From assembly GCA_003490025.1 (NCBI GenBank), contig DNJC01000153.1:34088-98087 (forward strand): DNA of 64,000 nt. The letters are read 5' to 3'. Each line of letters begins with the position of its first letter. Positions within the stretch are counted from its first letter, which is position 1. The stretch is from Geobacter sp. (lineage in GTDB: Bacteria; Desulfobacterota; Desulfuromonadia; Geobacterales; Geobacteraceae). The position numbers and the translations under genes are program-made. Positions 32,801-42,125 of the stretch are shown here, piece by piece. The notes under the pieces were generated by a model that saw only the letters and a program-made list of their open reading frames with translations, did no database searches and was not told the DNA's origin.

Positions 32801-33892
32801 ATGCCGATCAAGGTTCTTATCATAGACGATTCCGCCCTGGTGCGGTCGCTTCTTTCGGAAATCATCAACCGCGAGCCGGACCTGGAGGTGGTCGGGACCG
32901 CGCCGGACCCCCTGGTCGCGAGGGAGAAGATCAAGGCGCTCAACCCGGACGTCCTCACCCTCGACGTGGAGATGCCCAAGATGGACGGGCTCGCCTTCCT
33001 GGAGAAGCTCATGCGGCTGCGTCCGATGCCGGTGGTCATGGTCTCCTCCCTCACGGAGAAGAGCTCCGCCGTCACCCTGAGGGCCCTGGAACTCGGCGCC
33101 TTCGACTTCGTGACCAAGCCCAAGATCGACATCCAGAGCGGCCTTTTGGAATACGCGCAGGAACTGACCGGCAAGATACGCTGCGCACGGCAGTCGTGGC
33201 CTAGGAAAGGGGCAAAAAAGGCCCCGCCGGCAGAGCCGGCCGAGGGGAAGCTGACGGCCGACGCGGTGCTGCCAAGCCACCACCAGCACTTCTCCACCAC
33301 GGAGAAGGTGATAGCGGTGGGCGCTTCGACCGGGGGAACGGAGGCGCTGAAGAGCTTTCTCGCGGCGCTCCCCCCCGACTGCCCGGCCATCCTGATCACC
33401 CAGCACATGCCGGAAACCTTCACCCGGACCTTCGCCGCCAGGCTGAACGGTCTTTGCAGGCTGGCTGTGAAGGAGGCGGAGCACGGGGAGCGGGTGCTGC
33501 CGGGGCACGCGTACATCGCCCCGGGGAACCGGCACATGATGCTGGCCAGAAGCGGTGCCAACTACACCATCGCCATCGGCGACGGCCCCCCCGTGAGCCG
33601 GCACCGCCCCTCGGTCGACGTCCTGTTCCGCTCCGCCGCCAACTGCGCGGCGGAGAACTGCCTCGGCATCATCATGACCGGGATGGGGGACGACGGCGCG
33701 GCCGGGATGCTTGAGCTGCACCGGGCGGGGGCGAGGACCGTGGCGCAGGACGAGGAGAGTTGCGTGGTGTTCGGGATGCCCAGGGAGGCGATAGCGCGCG
33801 GCGGCGTGGACGAGGTGGTGCCGCTGGCGGAGATCTCAACCCGCCTGATCGGCTGGCTGGCCTCGCAGGGAAAGAGGAGTTTCCGGGTCTAA
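32801..33892 (+). CDS. cheB: Chemotaxis methylesterase CheB
   Basis: 363 aa. Receiver domain 1-125 with phospho-acceptor D55 (PDVLTLDVEMPKMDGLAF), linker to about 165, and methylesterase domain with the catalytic Ser in VGASTGGTEALKSFL, His in ILITQHMPE and Asp in GMGDDGAAG. It removes receptor methyl groups when phosphorylated by CheA. It follows cheR by 52 bases; cheD is absent from this cluster. Confidence 0.95.
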   Translation: MPIKVLIIDDSALVRSLLSEIINREPDLEVVGTAPDPLVAREKIKALNPDVLTLDVEMPKMDGLAFLEKLMRLRPMPVVMVSSLTEKSSAVTLRALELGAFDFVTKPKIDIQSGLLEYAQELTGKIRCARQSWPRKGAKKAPPAEPAEGKLTADAVLPSHHQHFSTTEKVIAVGASTGGTEALKSFLAALPPDCPAILITQHMPETFTRTFAARLNGLCRLAVKEAEHGERVLPGHAYIAPGNRHMMLARSGANYTIAIGDGPPVSRHRPSVDVLFRSAANCAAENCLGIIMTGMGDDGAAGMLELHRAGARTVAQDEESCVVFGMPREAIARGGVDEVVPLAEISTRLIGWLASQGKRSFRV

Positions 33893-33922
33893 AGCGGCAG
33901 TTGGAGCAAGCAGGAGCGCGTC

Positions 33923-35707
33923 TTGACCATAAAAGGCAAAAAACATTTTCTGGTGCTGATACTGAGCGCGGTCGCCGTTGCGCTTATCATGATGGTCGCG
34001 GATCACCTCATGCTGAGACAGATCGGCTCGGAGGCGGTTCGGCAGGCGACCCGGCAGCAGGAAAGCAGCATGTCAATGTTCTGGGAGTTCATGGACCGCA
34101 AGGGACGCAATTTCCGGATCGAGGACGGGAAGCTGTTCATCGGGGACTACTACGTCATCAACGACAACAACGAGATGCCGGACAAGATACTGGCCATCAC
34201 CGGGAGCAGGGCGACCGTCTTCATGGGGGACGTCAGGATCGCCACCAACGTCGTCCATCCCGACGGAAGCCGCGCCATCGGGACCAGGCTGACCGGGCCG
34301 GCCTACGACGCCGTATTCCGGAAAGGGACCAGCTACCGCGGCGAGGCGAACATCCTCGGCATCCCCTACTTCACCGCCTACGATCCGATCCGGAACTCCC
34401 GCGGCGAAGTGATCGGCGCGCTCTTCGTCGGGGTGAAGCAGAGCGAGTACCTGGCGCGCTACAACCAGATCAACCTGAAAACGACGGCCATCAACGGGAC
34501 CCTGGCGGCGATCTTCCTCCTGTTCGCGGCGCTGCTCATCCTGAACCGCAGACGCTCGGAGGAGGCGACCCAGGAGCAGCTGGCCTTCCAGCAACTCCTC
34601 CTGGACACCATACCGAGCCCGATCTTCTCCAAGGACCGCGAGGGACGCTACAACGGCTGCAACAAGGCCTTCGAGGAATACGTCGGGCTCAGGAGGAATG
34701 AACTGATCGGGAAGACGGTACACGATCTCTGGCCCAAGGAACTGGCGGACAAGTACCACGAGATGGACATGAAGGTCATGGAAACTACCGGGACCCAGAC
34801 CTATGAATCACCGGCCAGGTACGCCGACGGCTCCCTGCGCGACGTGATCTTCCACAAAGCCCACTTCAGGGACCATAAGGGTCTCCCCCTCGGCCTGGTG
34901 GGGGTGCTGCTGGACATCACGGAGAGAAAGGCGGCCGAGTCGGAGAGGAACAAGCTGGAGGCGGAGAAGCACCATTCGCGCATGATGGAGGCGCTGATGG
35001 TGCAGCTGAACCACGACCTGAGGACCCCGCTCACCCCCCTCTTCGCGCTGTTCCCGATGATCAGGAGAAAGGTGCACGAACCGCAGGTGGAAAGGATGCT
35101 GGACATCTGCCAGGAATGCATCAACCAGGTCCAGGGGCTGGTCGGCAAGTCACTCGACCTGATCCGCCTCTCCTCCGGCGCAGGCCGGCCTGACGCGACA
35201 CCCGTGGGGCTGGCGGCGGTCGCGGAATGCGGCATGGGGGCGGTAGCCTCCAACTTGAAAAAGCGCGGGGTGAGCTGCCTGAACGAGATCGACCCGCTGA
35301 TAAGGGTGCTGGGGTCCTCGGACCAACTGGCCCTGCTGTTCCAGAACCTCCTCAGCAATGCCGCTCGCTACGCGGCGGAAAACGGCAGGGTCCGGATCAG
35401 CGCCGAGATCAAGGACGATCAGGTCGAGGTTTCGGTCCAGGACGACGGGGAAGGACTCGACCCGCAGCACCTGCCGATGGTATTCTACGAGTTTTACAAG
35501 GCCGACCGCGCCCGCCACGACCTGAACACGCAGGGTCTGGGGCTTGCCATCTGCAAGAGGATCGTCGCCAACCACGGGGGGAGGATCTGGGCGGAGAGCC
35601 CGGGCAAGGGACAAGGATGCACCATGTTCTTCACGGTCAAGCTCGCCACCCTGGAGCATCGGGAGAGCTGCCTCGAAAGCGTCCCAGCCGGGGGGGACGC
35701 GTCATGA
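33923..35707 (+). CDS. Membrane sensor histidine kinase (Cache-PAS-HisKA-HATPase)
   Basis: 594 aa from a TTG start preceded by CAGGAGCGCG. Two membrane segments (about 9-27 and 190-212) flank a Cache-type periplasmic domain (RATVFMGDVRIATNVVHPDG; RGEVIGALFVGVKQSEYLAR). A PAS domain follows (about 225-340), then a dimerisation His in QLNHDLRTPLTPLFALF and a HATPase domain with LLSNAARYAAENGRVRIS and DDGEGLDPQHLPMVFYEF. The final segment ends without a receiver. It is placed inside the chemotaxis operon and overlaps the next kinase by 4 bases. Confidence 0.88.
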   Translation: MTIKGKKHFLVLILSAVAVALIMMVADHLMLRQIGSEAVRQATRQQESSMSMFWEFMDRKGRNFRIEDGKLFIGDYYVINDNNEMPDKILAITGSRATVFMGDVRIATNVVHPDGSRAIGTRLTGPAYDAVFRKGTSYRGEANILGIPYFTAYDPIRNSRGEVIGALFVGVKQSEYLARYNQINLKTTAINGTLAAIFLLFAALLILNRRRSEEATQEQLAFQQLLLDTIPSPIFSKDREGRYNGCNKAFEEYVGLRRNELIGKTVHDLWPKELADKYHEMDMKVMETTGTQTYESPARYADGSLRDVIFHKAHFRDHKGLPLGLVGVLLDITERKAAESERNKLEAEKHHSRMMEALMVQLNHDLRTPLTPLFALFPMIRRKVHEPQVERMLDICQECINQVQGLVGKSLDLIRLSSGAGRPDATPVGLAAVAECGMGAVASNLKKRGVSCLNEIDPLIRVLGSSDQLALLFQNLLSNAARYAAENGRVRISAEIKDDQVEVSVQDDGEGLDPQHLPMVFYEFYKADRARHDLNTQGLGLAICKRIVANHGGRIWAESPGKGQGCTMFFTVKLATLEHRESCLESVPAGGDAS

Positions 35708-38079
35708 GGCAGATTTCCATCGACCAGCTGAAGTCGCGCACGAAGGTCAGCGTCATCATCATAGTCGCGGCCGTCGTCTGCATCTCGGCGTTCGGCGTCG
35801 TCTCCGAACTGGACGGCGCCGCGGCGGCCCGCAGCGGCGCGCTGCGGCTGTCGGAGAGCGTCGCGCTGCAGCAGTCGATCCTGACCCTGGTGCTCTGCCT
35901 GGTTATCGCCATCCTGACGCGGATCTTCTTCACCCACCTGGACAACCTGAAGCAGGCGCAGAACCTGGTGGACGGGCAGCAGGCAGAACTGGCCATCAAG
36001 GCGGCCCAGATAGACGCGGCGCGGGACACCATCCTGCAGATCGACGAAGAAGGGCGCATCGTCCACTTCAACCAGGCGCTCTGCCGGTTGACCGGCTATA
36101 CCGCCCCGGAGCTGGAGGGCGTACGGCTGCAAGACATCGAGCCGCCGGAGTACGCAGCAAAGGTCATTCCCGTTATCCGCAGGCTCAAGGAGTGCGGGGA
36201 GGCGACCTTCGAGAGCGGCTATCTGGCGAAGACCGGCGAGGTGATCCCGGTCGAGGTGCATGCCTGGTTGATGGAGAGCGAGGGGCGCCCGCTGGTCTTG
36301 AGCATCGGGAGGGACATAACCCAGAGGAAACGGAGCGAGGTGCGGGAGCGAAGCCGCCTGAAGGCGCTGGAGCGGATCGCCTCGGACGCATCTTTGGAGG
36401 AGCTTCTGGGCTGTGTGGTGGAGTTCGTGGAGCAGGCCTGCCCGGGGTCGCTCTGCTCCGTCCTGCTCATCGACGAATCCGCGACCAGGCTGCGCCACGG
36501 CGCCGCACCGTCGCTGCCGGAGGAGTACAACAAGGCGGTGGAATGGCTTCCGATCGCCAGGGGAAGGAGCTCCTGCGGCGCGTTGGTCGTTCCGAGACAG
36601 CGGGCGGTAGTGGAGGACATGGAGCTGCATCCGCAATGGAAGGAGTTCCAGCCGGCACGCGATGCCGGGCTGAGGTCGTGCTGGTCCGAACCGGTCTTCG
36701 CCTCGAACGGCTCGCTTCTTGGCACGGTGGCAGTCTACCACCGCGAGCCGCTGGCGCCGACCGAGGAGGACATCCTGCTGATCGAGTCGGCGGCGCACCT
36801 GTCAGGGATCGCCATCGGACGCGTGCGTGCGGACGAGGGGCGGAGGGTGCTGGAACAGCAACTGCGCCACAGCCAGAAGATAGAGGCGGTGGGGCAGCTC
36901 GCCGCCGGGGTCGCCCACGACTTCAACAACCTGTTGACCCCGGTCATCGTCTACGCCGACATGCTGCGGAGCGGCTTCGTCGACGGGTCGCCGCAGGCAC
37001 GCATGATCGATGCCGTAGGGATCGCGGCCCAGAAGGCAAGCGATCTCACGCAGCGTCTCCTCTCCTTCGGGCGCAAGCAGACCATCAACATGAACCTGCT
37101 TGACCTGAACGAGGTCATCGTCTCCTTCAACGAAATCATGCGCGCCACGGCCCGTGAGAACATAGCCATCGACCTCAGGCTCTCGCCGGGCGCCACCAAG
37201 GTGCAGGCAGACCGCGGCCAGATGGAGCAACTGCTGCTCAACCTCCTCCTGAACGCCCAGGACGCCATCGAGGGTACCGGTTCCATCTGTCTGGAGACCG
37301 GGCACCTGATACTGGACGACGATTTCGCCAGGCAGCACCCCGTCGCCAAGCCCGGGCACTACATACTGCTCGCCTTCTCCGACGACGGCTGCGGCATGGA
37401 CGAACAGACGCTGCGCCGCATGTACGAGCCCTTCTTCACCACGAAGGAGGTGGGGCGCGGGACCGGTCTGGGGCTTGCCACCGTCTACGGCATCGTCAGA
37501 CACCACGACGGCTGCATCGACGCCAAGAGCCGCATCGGCGAGGGGACCAGGTTCGAGATCTATCTTCCGGCCAGCGCCAGCGCAGCGGAACCGGTCCTCG
37601 GCGCCATCCCGCGCCAGGCGACCGAACACGCCGCCGGAGAAGGGAGGACCATCCTCCTGGTCGAGGACAACGCCATGATCAGGGAGATGGCGGGTGAACT
37701 CCTCACCTCGTTCGACTACCGGGTCCTCGCTGCGGAGTCCCCCGCCCTGGCGCTGGAGATGGCTGCCCGAGAGGAAGGTCGCATCGACCTCCTCGCAACC
37801 GACGTGGTCATGCCCGAGATGACCGGTCCCGAGCTTTACGAGAGGCTCCTGGAAAGCCGGCCCAACCTGCCGGTGCTCTACATCTCGGGGTACACCAACA
37901 TCATCGCCGAAGACGAGGCACCGCGGCAGGAGGCGATCTTCCTCGCCAAGCCGTTCACCATGGAGCAGTTCATGGCACGCATAGGGGAAATGCTTTACGG
38001 AACCTCCCCGGGAGAAGAGGAGATCCATCCGCTCGACTACGAGGCGATGGCGCAGCTACTGGCAAACCGCGCATCATGA
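35704..38079 (+). CDS. Hybrid sensor histidine kinase (PAS-GAF-HisKA-HATPase-REC)
   Basis: 791 aa. Two membrane segments lie at about 18-35 and 62-80 with a short periplasmic loop, then a PAS domain (about 95-220, RIVHFNQALCRLTGYTAPEL), a GAF domain (about 225-380), HisKA (GQLAAGVAHDFNNLLTPVIV), HATPase (NLLLNAQDAIEGTGS and GRGTGLGLATVYGIV) and a C-terminal receiver with Asp in LLATDVVMPEMTGPELYE. ATGA overlap with the preceding gene. It probably works with the CheY-like regulator downstream. Confidence 0.9.
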   Translation: MRQISIDQLKSRTKVSVIIIVAAVVCISAFGVVSELDGAAAARSGALRLSESVALQQSILTLVLCLVIAILTRIFFTHLDNLKQAQNLVDGQQAELAIKAAQIDAARDTILQIDEEGRIVHFNQALCRLTGYTAPELEGVRLQDIEPPEYAAKVIPVIRRLKECGEATFESGYLAKTGEVIPVEVHAWLMESEGRPLVLSIGRDITQRKRSEVRERSRLKALERIASDASLEELLGCVVEFVEQACPGSLCSVLLIDESATRLRHGAAPSLPEEYNKAVEWLPIARGRSSCGALVVPRQRAVVEDMELHPQWKEFQPARDAGLRSCWSEPVFASNGSLLGTVAVYHREPLAPTEEDILLIESAAHLSGIAIGRVRADEGRRVLEQQLRHSQKIEAVGQLAAGVAHDFNNLLTPVIVYADMLRSGFVDGSPQARMIDAVGIAAQKASDLTQRLLSFGRKQTINMNLLDLNEVIVSFNEIMRATARENIAIDLRLSPGATKVQADRGQMEQLLLNLLLNAQDAIEGTGSICLETGHLILDDDFARQHPVAKPGHYILLAFSDDGCGMDEQTLRRMYEPFFTTKEVGRGTGLGLATVYGIVRHHDGCIDAKSRIGEGTRFEIYLPASASAAEPVLGAIPRQATEHAAGEGRTILLVEDNAMIREMAGELLTSFDYRVLAAESPALALEMAAREEGRIDLLATDVVMPEMTGPELYERLLESRPNLPVLYISGYTNIIAEDEAPRQEAIFLAKPFTMEQFMARIGEMLYGTSPGEEEIHPLDYEAMAQLLANRAS

Positions 38080-38125
38080 CGCCACAACACGCAGTTCAAA
38101 AACAGCAGCAGAGGGAATACCAGCC

Positions 38126-38512
38126 ATGAGCAAAATTATGATTGTTGACGACAATGAGTACGTCAGGGCCTCCGTGCAACTCATCTGCGAATCGGAGGAA
38201 CTCGAACTCGCCACCGCGGCGAGCGGACCGGAATGCCTTGAACAGCTTCAATCCGGCTTCAAGGGGGTGATCCTGATGGACATCATGATGCCGGACATGG
38301 ACGGCTGGGACACCATCCGGGAGATCGTCGGCAGGGGGCTCTACAACGGAAACATCATCGTGATGCTGACCGGAATGGGTGAGCCCGACTCGAAGATGGA
38401 CGGTTTGCAGGAGTACGTCTCCGACTACATGACCAAGCCGTTCGGCCCGGAGGAACTGCTGGAGTCGCTGCAGTACTACCTGACCATGCTGGACACCACG
38501 GTGGGATCATGA
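38126..38512 (+). CDS. CheY-like single-domain response regulator
   Basis: 128 aa comprising only a receiver domain: acidic pocket IMIVDDNEYVRA, phospho-acceptor D52 in VILMDIMMPDMDGW, and a Thr/Ser and Lys pair in VMLTGMG and YMTKPFGPEEL. It overlaps the stand-alone methylesterase gene by 4 bases. Probable targets are the flagellar or pilus motor, or the neighbouring esterase; partner kinases are CheA or the two sensor kinases upstream. Confidence 0.88.
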   Translation: MSKIMIVDDNEYVRASVQLICESEELELATAASGPECLEQLQSGFKGVILMDIMMPDMDGWDTIREIVGRGLYNGNIIVMLTGMGEPDSKMDGLQEYVSDYMTKPFGPEELLESLQYYLTMLDTTVGS

Positions 38513-39084
38513 GCAGAAGAAACCTGGTGGTGATAGGCGTATCGACGGGGGGACCGCTGACGCTGAAGGCGCTGTTCCGGGAGATCCCGCCGCTGGACGC
38601 GGCCTTTCTGATCGTGCTCCACATAACGCCCCAGATGGACTACCGCATAGCGCAGGGGCTGGCAACGGTCGCATCGATGCCGGTCTCGCTGGCCGAAGAC
38701 GGGGAATTCCTGCGCAGCGGCAACATCTACCTGGCGCCCGGCGGCTTCCACCTGCAGTTGGACGGCAACCAGAGGGTGGCGCTGTGCGAGGGGGCGCGGG
38801 TAAACTACGTCCAGCCCGCGGTGGACGTCACCATGCTCTCCCTTACGCGGCAACTCGGTGGGGGAACCCTGATCGGGATAGTGCTTACCGGCATGGGGAA
38901 GGACGGGGCCGAAGGGATAAGGCACGTCAAGCAGATCGGCGGCATAACCATGGCCCAGGACCAGCATTCCTCCACCATCTACGGCATGCCCAAGGCGGCC
39001 GCCATGACCGGCGCCGTGGATTACGTGCTCCCGCCGAACAAGATCGCTGCAAAGCTGGCCGAACTCCTCGCCCCGCTCAACTGA
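38509..39084 (+). CDS. Stand-alone CheB-type methylesterase domain
   Basis: 191 aa with only the CheB catalytic domain. The triad is intact: Ser13 in GVSTGGPLTLKAL, His about 38 in IVLHITPQMD, and Asp in LTGMGKDGAEGI. No receiver is fused; a separate receiver is encoded upstream with a 4-base overlap, so the pair may be a split CheB. It ends 8 bases inside the convergent LysR gene. It is the second CheB-type enzyme of the operon. Confidence 0.88.
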   Translation: MSRRNLVVIGVSTGGPLTLKALFREIPPLDAAFLIVLHITPQMDYRIAQGLATVASMPVSLAEDGEFLRSGNIYLAPGGFHLQLDGNQRVALCEGARVNYVQPAVDVTMLSLTRQLGGGTLIGIVLTGMGKDGAEGIRHVKQIGGITMAQDQHSSTIYGMPKAAAMTGAVDYVLPPNKIAAKLAELLAPLN

Positions 39085-39979
39085 TGTCGCCACTCTCCCC
39101 CCACTCTCCGAAGGACCTCTGCAGCAGGAAGTCGACGAAGGCGCGGTTCGCCAGTGAGAGGTAGAGGTCCCTTTTCCAGGCGATCAGGAGGTCGAGGTAG
39201 AGCGGCGGGTCGAACGAGACCGCGGCAAGATCGGTGTCGGCTGCGACCACCATCTTCAGGAAGATGGAGATGCCGGTGCCGTTTCGAACCAGGGACTTGA
39301 CCAGCGAAAAGAGGTTGGTCTCGAAGACGATGTTGGGGACCGTCCCCGCCTCCTTCAACTCCTCCAGGAAAAACTCCCTGATGTAGTACCCCTCCTTGTA
39401 GAAGACCAGCGGTTCCCCGACGAACTCGGACAGGGTCACCGAGCGGCGCCCGGCGAAGGGGTGATCCGTCGGCACGCAGGCCACGATCTCCTCCCGCAGG
39501 AACCGGCGCACCTCGAGGGCATCGGGAAAGTTCCCCCCCGCGACCACCCCCATGTCCAGCTCCCCCTGGGCGATCATCTTCTGAATACGCCCCGACCCCT
39601 CGCCCAGCACGGAGAGGTGCAACTGCGGGTAACTTCTCTTGAAGTCCCTGAAGATGTCGGGAAAGAAGTAGGCGCTGATCATCGGCGTGATCCCCAGCCT
39701 CACCTCCCCCTTGGTGAGCCCCTTGAGCTCGGCCATCTCCAGCTCCGCCCCCTTCAGGTCTTCCAGTATCCGCCTGGCATGGGGAAGGAATTTCTCCCCT
39801 TCGGCGGTCAGGGAGACCTTCTTGTCGTGCCGATTGAAAAGAAGGACGTCGAGTTCCGCCTCCAGCTTCTTCACCGCCATGCTGATGGCAGGCTGGGCGA
39901 TCCGCAGCGCTTCACCCGCCTTGGTGAAGTTATTGAACCTCGCCACCTCCAGGAAGTACCTCAGCTGTCTGACATCCAT
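39077..39979 (-). CDS. LysR-family transcriptional regulator
   Basis: 300 aa from the ATG at 39979; the open frame reaches 40420, but the LysR helix-turn-helix starts exactly here (MDVRQLRYFLEVARFNNFTK, then AGEALRIAQPAISMAVKKLE). The C-terminal effector-binding domain contains KGEVRLGITPMISAYFFPDI. It is divergent from an MFS transporter gene across a 144-base gap with an AT-rich inverted repeat, which is typical of a regulator controlling its neighbour and itself. Effector unknown. Confidence 0.9.
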   Translation of the reverse strand: MDVRQLRYFLEVARFNNFTKAGEALRIAQPAISMAVKKLEAELDVLLFNRHDKKVSLTAEGEKFLPHARRILEDLKGAELEMAELKGLTKGEVRLGITPMISAYFFPDIFRDFKRSYPQLHLSVLGEGSGRIQKMIAQGELDMGVVAGGNFPDALEVRRFLREEIVACVPTDHPFAGRRSVTLSEFVGEPLVFYKEGYYIREFFLEELKEAGTVPNIVFETNLFSLVKSLVRNGTGISIFLKMVVAADTDLAAVSFDPPLYLDLLIAWKRDLYLSLANRAFVDFLLQRSFGEWGESGDIS

Positions 39980-40014
39980 GCCGGTCCCCAGCCATAAACA
40001 TATTTTATTGAAAT

Positions 40015-40042
40015 GATAACTATTATATATTTTTATTATCAA
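40015..40042. promoter_or_regulatory. AT-rich inverted repeat, likely LysR operator
   Basis: TGATAA (40015-40020) and TTATCA (40037-40042) are inverted and separated by 16 AT-rich bases. The island from 40005 to 40045 is strikingly AT-rich compared with its surroundings and lies in the divergent gap between the LysR and MFS genes. Operator and overlapping promoters are probable. Confidence 0.5.
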
Positions 40043-40123
40043 TGAGCAAGCGGTATAGTCACTCCAACGTGAAGCTTTAGGCAGATCATCGGAAACCGGA
40101 AATCGGAAACGGAGCGGAAACGT

Positions 40124-41356
40124 ATGGGATCCATCAAGAGCGGGACCAAGAGATACAGGGAGATCAACCTCGCCTTCTTTGCGGCGGGGTTCGTCACCTT
40201 CATCACGCTGTACGACGTGCAACCGCTGCTGCCGGTCTTCTCCCGGGAATTCGGCGTGGCCGCGGCGTGGGGAAGCCTTCCGCTTTCGATCACGACCTGC
40301 GCCCTGGCCGTCGCCATGCTCGTTGCGGGAACCCTCTCCGAAACGCTGGGGCGGAAAAAGGTCATGGTCGCCTCCCTGGTGATCACCTCGGTGCTGGCGT
40401 TCGCCACCTCCCTGACGCACACGCTACCGGAACTCCTGGGGCTGAGACTTCTGCAGGGAATGGCCCTGGCGGGGCTTCCCGCGGTGGCGATGGCCTATCT
40501 CAGCGAGGAGATCGCCCCCGCTTCGCTCAGTTCCGCCATCGGACTCTATATAAGCGGCAACGCGCTCGGGGGGATGACCGGCCGGATTTTCACCGCCACC
40601 TTCACCGAGTATTTCTCCTGGCGCGCCGCTCTCGGCGTCATCGGCGTGGTTTGCCTCCTGCTCAGCCTGCACTTCGCCAGGACGCTTCCCCCCTCCGAGA
40701 ATTTCACCAGGCGCCCCTTCGCCGCGCGCTACCTTTTCACTTCGCTGTCCAAGCATCTGCAGGACCCCGGGCTCCTCTGCCTGTACGGCATATCGTTCCT
40801 GATCATGGGGAGCTTCATCACGCTCTACAACTACATCACCTTCAGGCTGCTCGGGGCACCCTACTACCTGAGCCATTCCGTCGTCAGCCTCATCTTCCTG
40901 GTTTACATGCTCGGCTCGTTCAGCTCCTCGATGGTGGGCGGGCAGGTGGAGCGGTTCGGGCGGGGCCGGATGCTTTTCCTGACCATGGCCACCATGGTCG
41001 TCGGCGCCCTCTTCACCCTTTTCCACGACATAACCAGCATCGTCACCGGGATCGGCATCTGCACCTGCGGCTTTTTCGGCGCCCACACCATCGCCTCCAG
41101 CTGGGTGGGGAGCCGGGCGCGCACCGCGAAGGCCCAGGCGGCGTCACTGTACCTCTTTTTCTACTACCTCGGGTCGAGCGTCTCCGGCACGGCCGGCGGG
41201 TTTTTCTGGACCTCGTTCGGCTGGCAGGGGGTGGTGCTGCTGATACTGACTCTGCTGGCACTGGGTTTTTGCCTGCTGAAACTCCTCGTTTCCTGCTTCG
41301 AGGCTCAATGCCCCGCGAAAACTGCCGTCGCCAGCCTCGACGCATTGCGCAGCTGA
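40124..41356 (+). CDS. MFS transporter
   Basis: 410 aa with about 12 membrane segments. MFS motifs visible are AGTLSETLGRKKVMVASLVI (motif A, about 66-85) and the second-half loop VGGQVERFGRGRMLFLTMAT. N-terminus: FAAGFVTFITLYDVQPLLPV, typical of the YnfM/NepI-like drug and solute exporters. GGAGCGGAAACGT precedes the ATG. The divergent LysR gene likely controls it. Substrate unknown. Confidence 0.9.
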   Translation: MGSIKSGTKRYREINLAFFAAGFVTFITLYDVQPLLPVFSREFGVAAAWGSLPLSITTCALAVAMLVAGTLSETLGRKKVMVASLVITSVLAFATSLTHTLPELLGLRLLQGMALAGLPAVAMAYLSEEIAPASLSSAIGLYISGNALGGMTGRIFTATFTEYFSWRAALGVIGVVCLLLSLHFARTLPPSENFTRRPFAARYLFTSLSKHLQDPGLLCLYGISFLIMGSFITLYNYITFRLLGAPYYLSHSVVSLIFLVYMLGSFSSSMVGGQVERFGRGRMLFLTMATMVVGALFTLFHDITSIVTGIGICTCGFFGAHTIASSWVGSRARTAKAQAASLYLFFYYLGSSVSGTAGGFFWTSFGWQGVVLLILTLLALGFCLLKLLVSCFEAQCPAKTAVASLDALRS

Positions 41357-41444
41357 AAAGGCACAGTGTCTCAGCCGTCTACAGATTCAAGTTTTAGGCA
41401 GGAGCGCCGATAAGTCCTTCAGAATCAGAAAGAAGGAGCGCAAC

Positions 41445-41717
41445 ATGTCGGAACTTATACGTGTAGCAAATGGGGTAGCCATACCCCTGGAAATGCTGGG
41501 GACCTGGGAAAGGTTGTCCGAATACGCCTCGGAATACGGCCCCGTTTTCGAGGCCGACCTGAGACGGCTCGGCCTCAACCTGCGGCCTATCTACAACCTC
41601 AACAACTCGATCGGCGGTCAGCAGGCGATCTCTTTCGGCACTGCAAACTCCAATTGTCTCCAGTTCGTCCTCCGTCCCGACATCTACCGCGCCATGGTCG
41701 GCAGCGTGGTGAATTAA
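41445..41717 (+). CDS. Small hypothetical protein, 90 aa
   Basis: The start has a very good ribosome binding site (AGAAGGAGCGCAAC). Sequence begins MSELIRVANGVAIPLEMLGT and contains FEADLRRLGLNLRPIYNLNN and SFGTANSNCLQFVLRPDIYR; there is no signal peptide or membrane segment. No family is recognised. It stands alone between the MFS gene and hcp. Confidence 0.6.
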   Translation: MSELIRVANGVAIPLEMLGTWERLSEYASEYGPVFEADLRRLGLNLRPIYNLNNSIGGQQAISFGTANSNCLQFVLRPDIYRAMVGSVVN

Positions 41718-41936
41718 GCATCTATTCCGTCGTTCCCCCCTCTTTCCCGCTGACCAGCCGATCCTGATCGCCGTACGCGGCTCTCGGTCACCGCCTTTCC
41801 CGCGAGCCCCCATTCCTGCCGCGATGCACCTTCGCCTTTCAGGCTGCGGCCGATACAACCTCTTCCCTTGCCCTTCTTCAAGCCGCTTTTCCCCCTCAAG
41901 ATAAAAAAGATCCCGATTGCCAGATAGTGGGTTTTT
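41718..41936. other. Gene-free pyrimidine-rich stretch
   Basis: No gene, terminator or RNA is recognisable here. The plus strand is rich in C and T. A 61-aa frame on the minus strand (41714-41899) has low-complexity Gly/Arg/Lys composition and no ribosome binding site. Confidence 0.5.
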
Positions 41937-41978
41937 ATGACTTAGGTCAAGGTTGCCGACCGTGATTGCCGCTAAGGT
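41937..41978 (+). promoter_or_regulatory. Class II Crp/Fnr-type promoter upstream of hcp
   Basis: The inverted repeat TGAC-TTAG-GTCA (41938-41949) within ATGACTTAGGTCAA is followed by TAAGGT at 41973-41978. Taking that as the -10 places +1 at about 41985 and the centre of the palindrome at -41.5, the position used by Crp/Fnr-family activators. An HcpR-like nitrosative-stress regulator is the expected binder by analogy with other hcp genes. Confidence 0.6.
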
Positions 41979-42125
41979 GGGTCCAACGAAAGACAGCACG
42001 CGGTACTTCACTAAGAAACCAAAGGCAGAAAATATCGAAACGGGACGGGAGAGCGGATGAAGAACCTTATCAAGAGCTTTTTTGGAAAAACATCAACTAC
42101 CAACAATGCAACCAAGGAGAAAACT

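Noticed and set aside
41714..41899. 61-aa frame on the minus strand between the 90-aa gene and hcp
   Set aside because: Low-complexity Gly/Arg/Lys composition, no ribosome binding site, no family.
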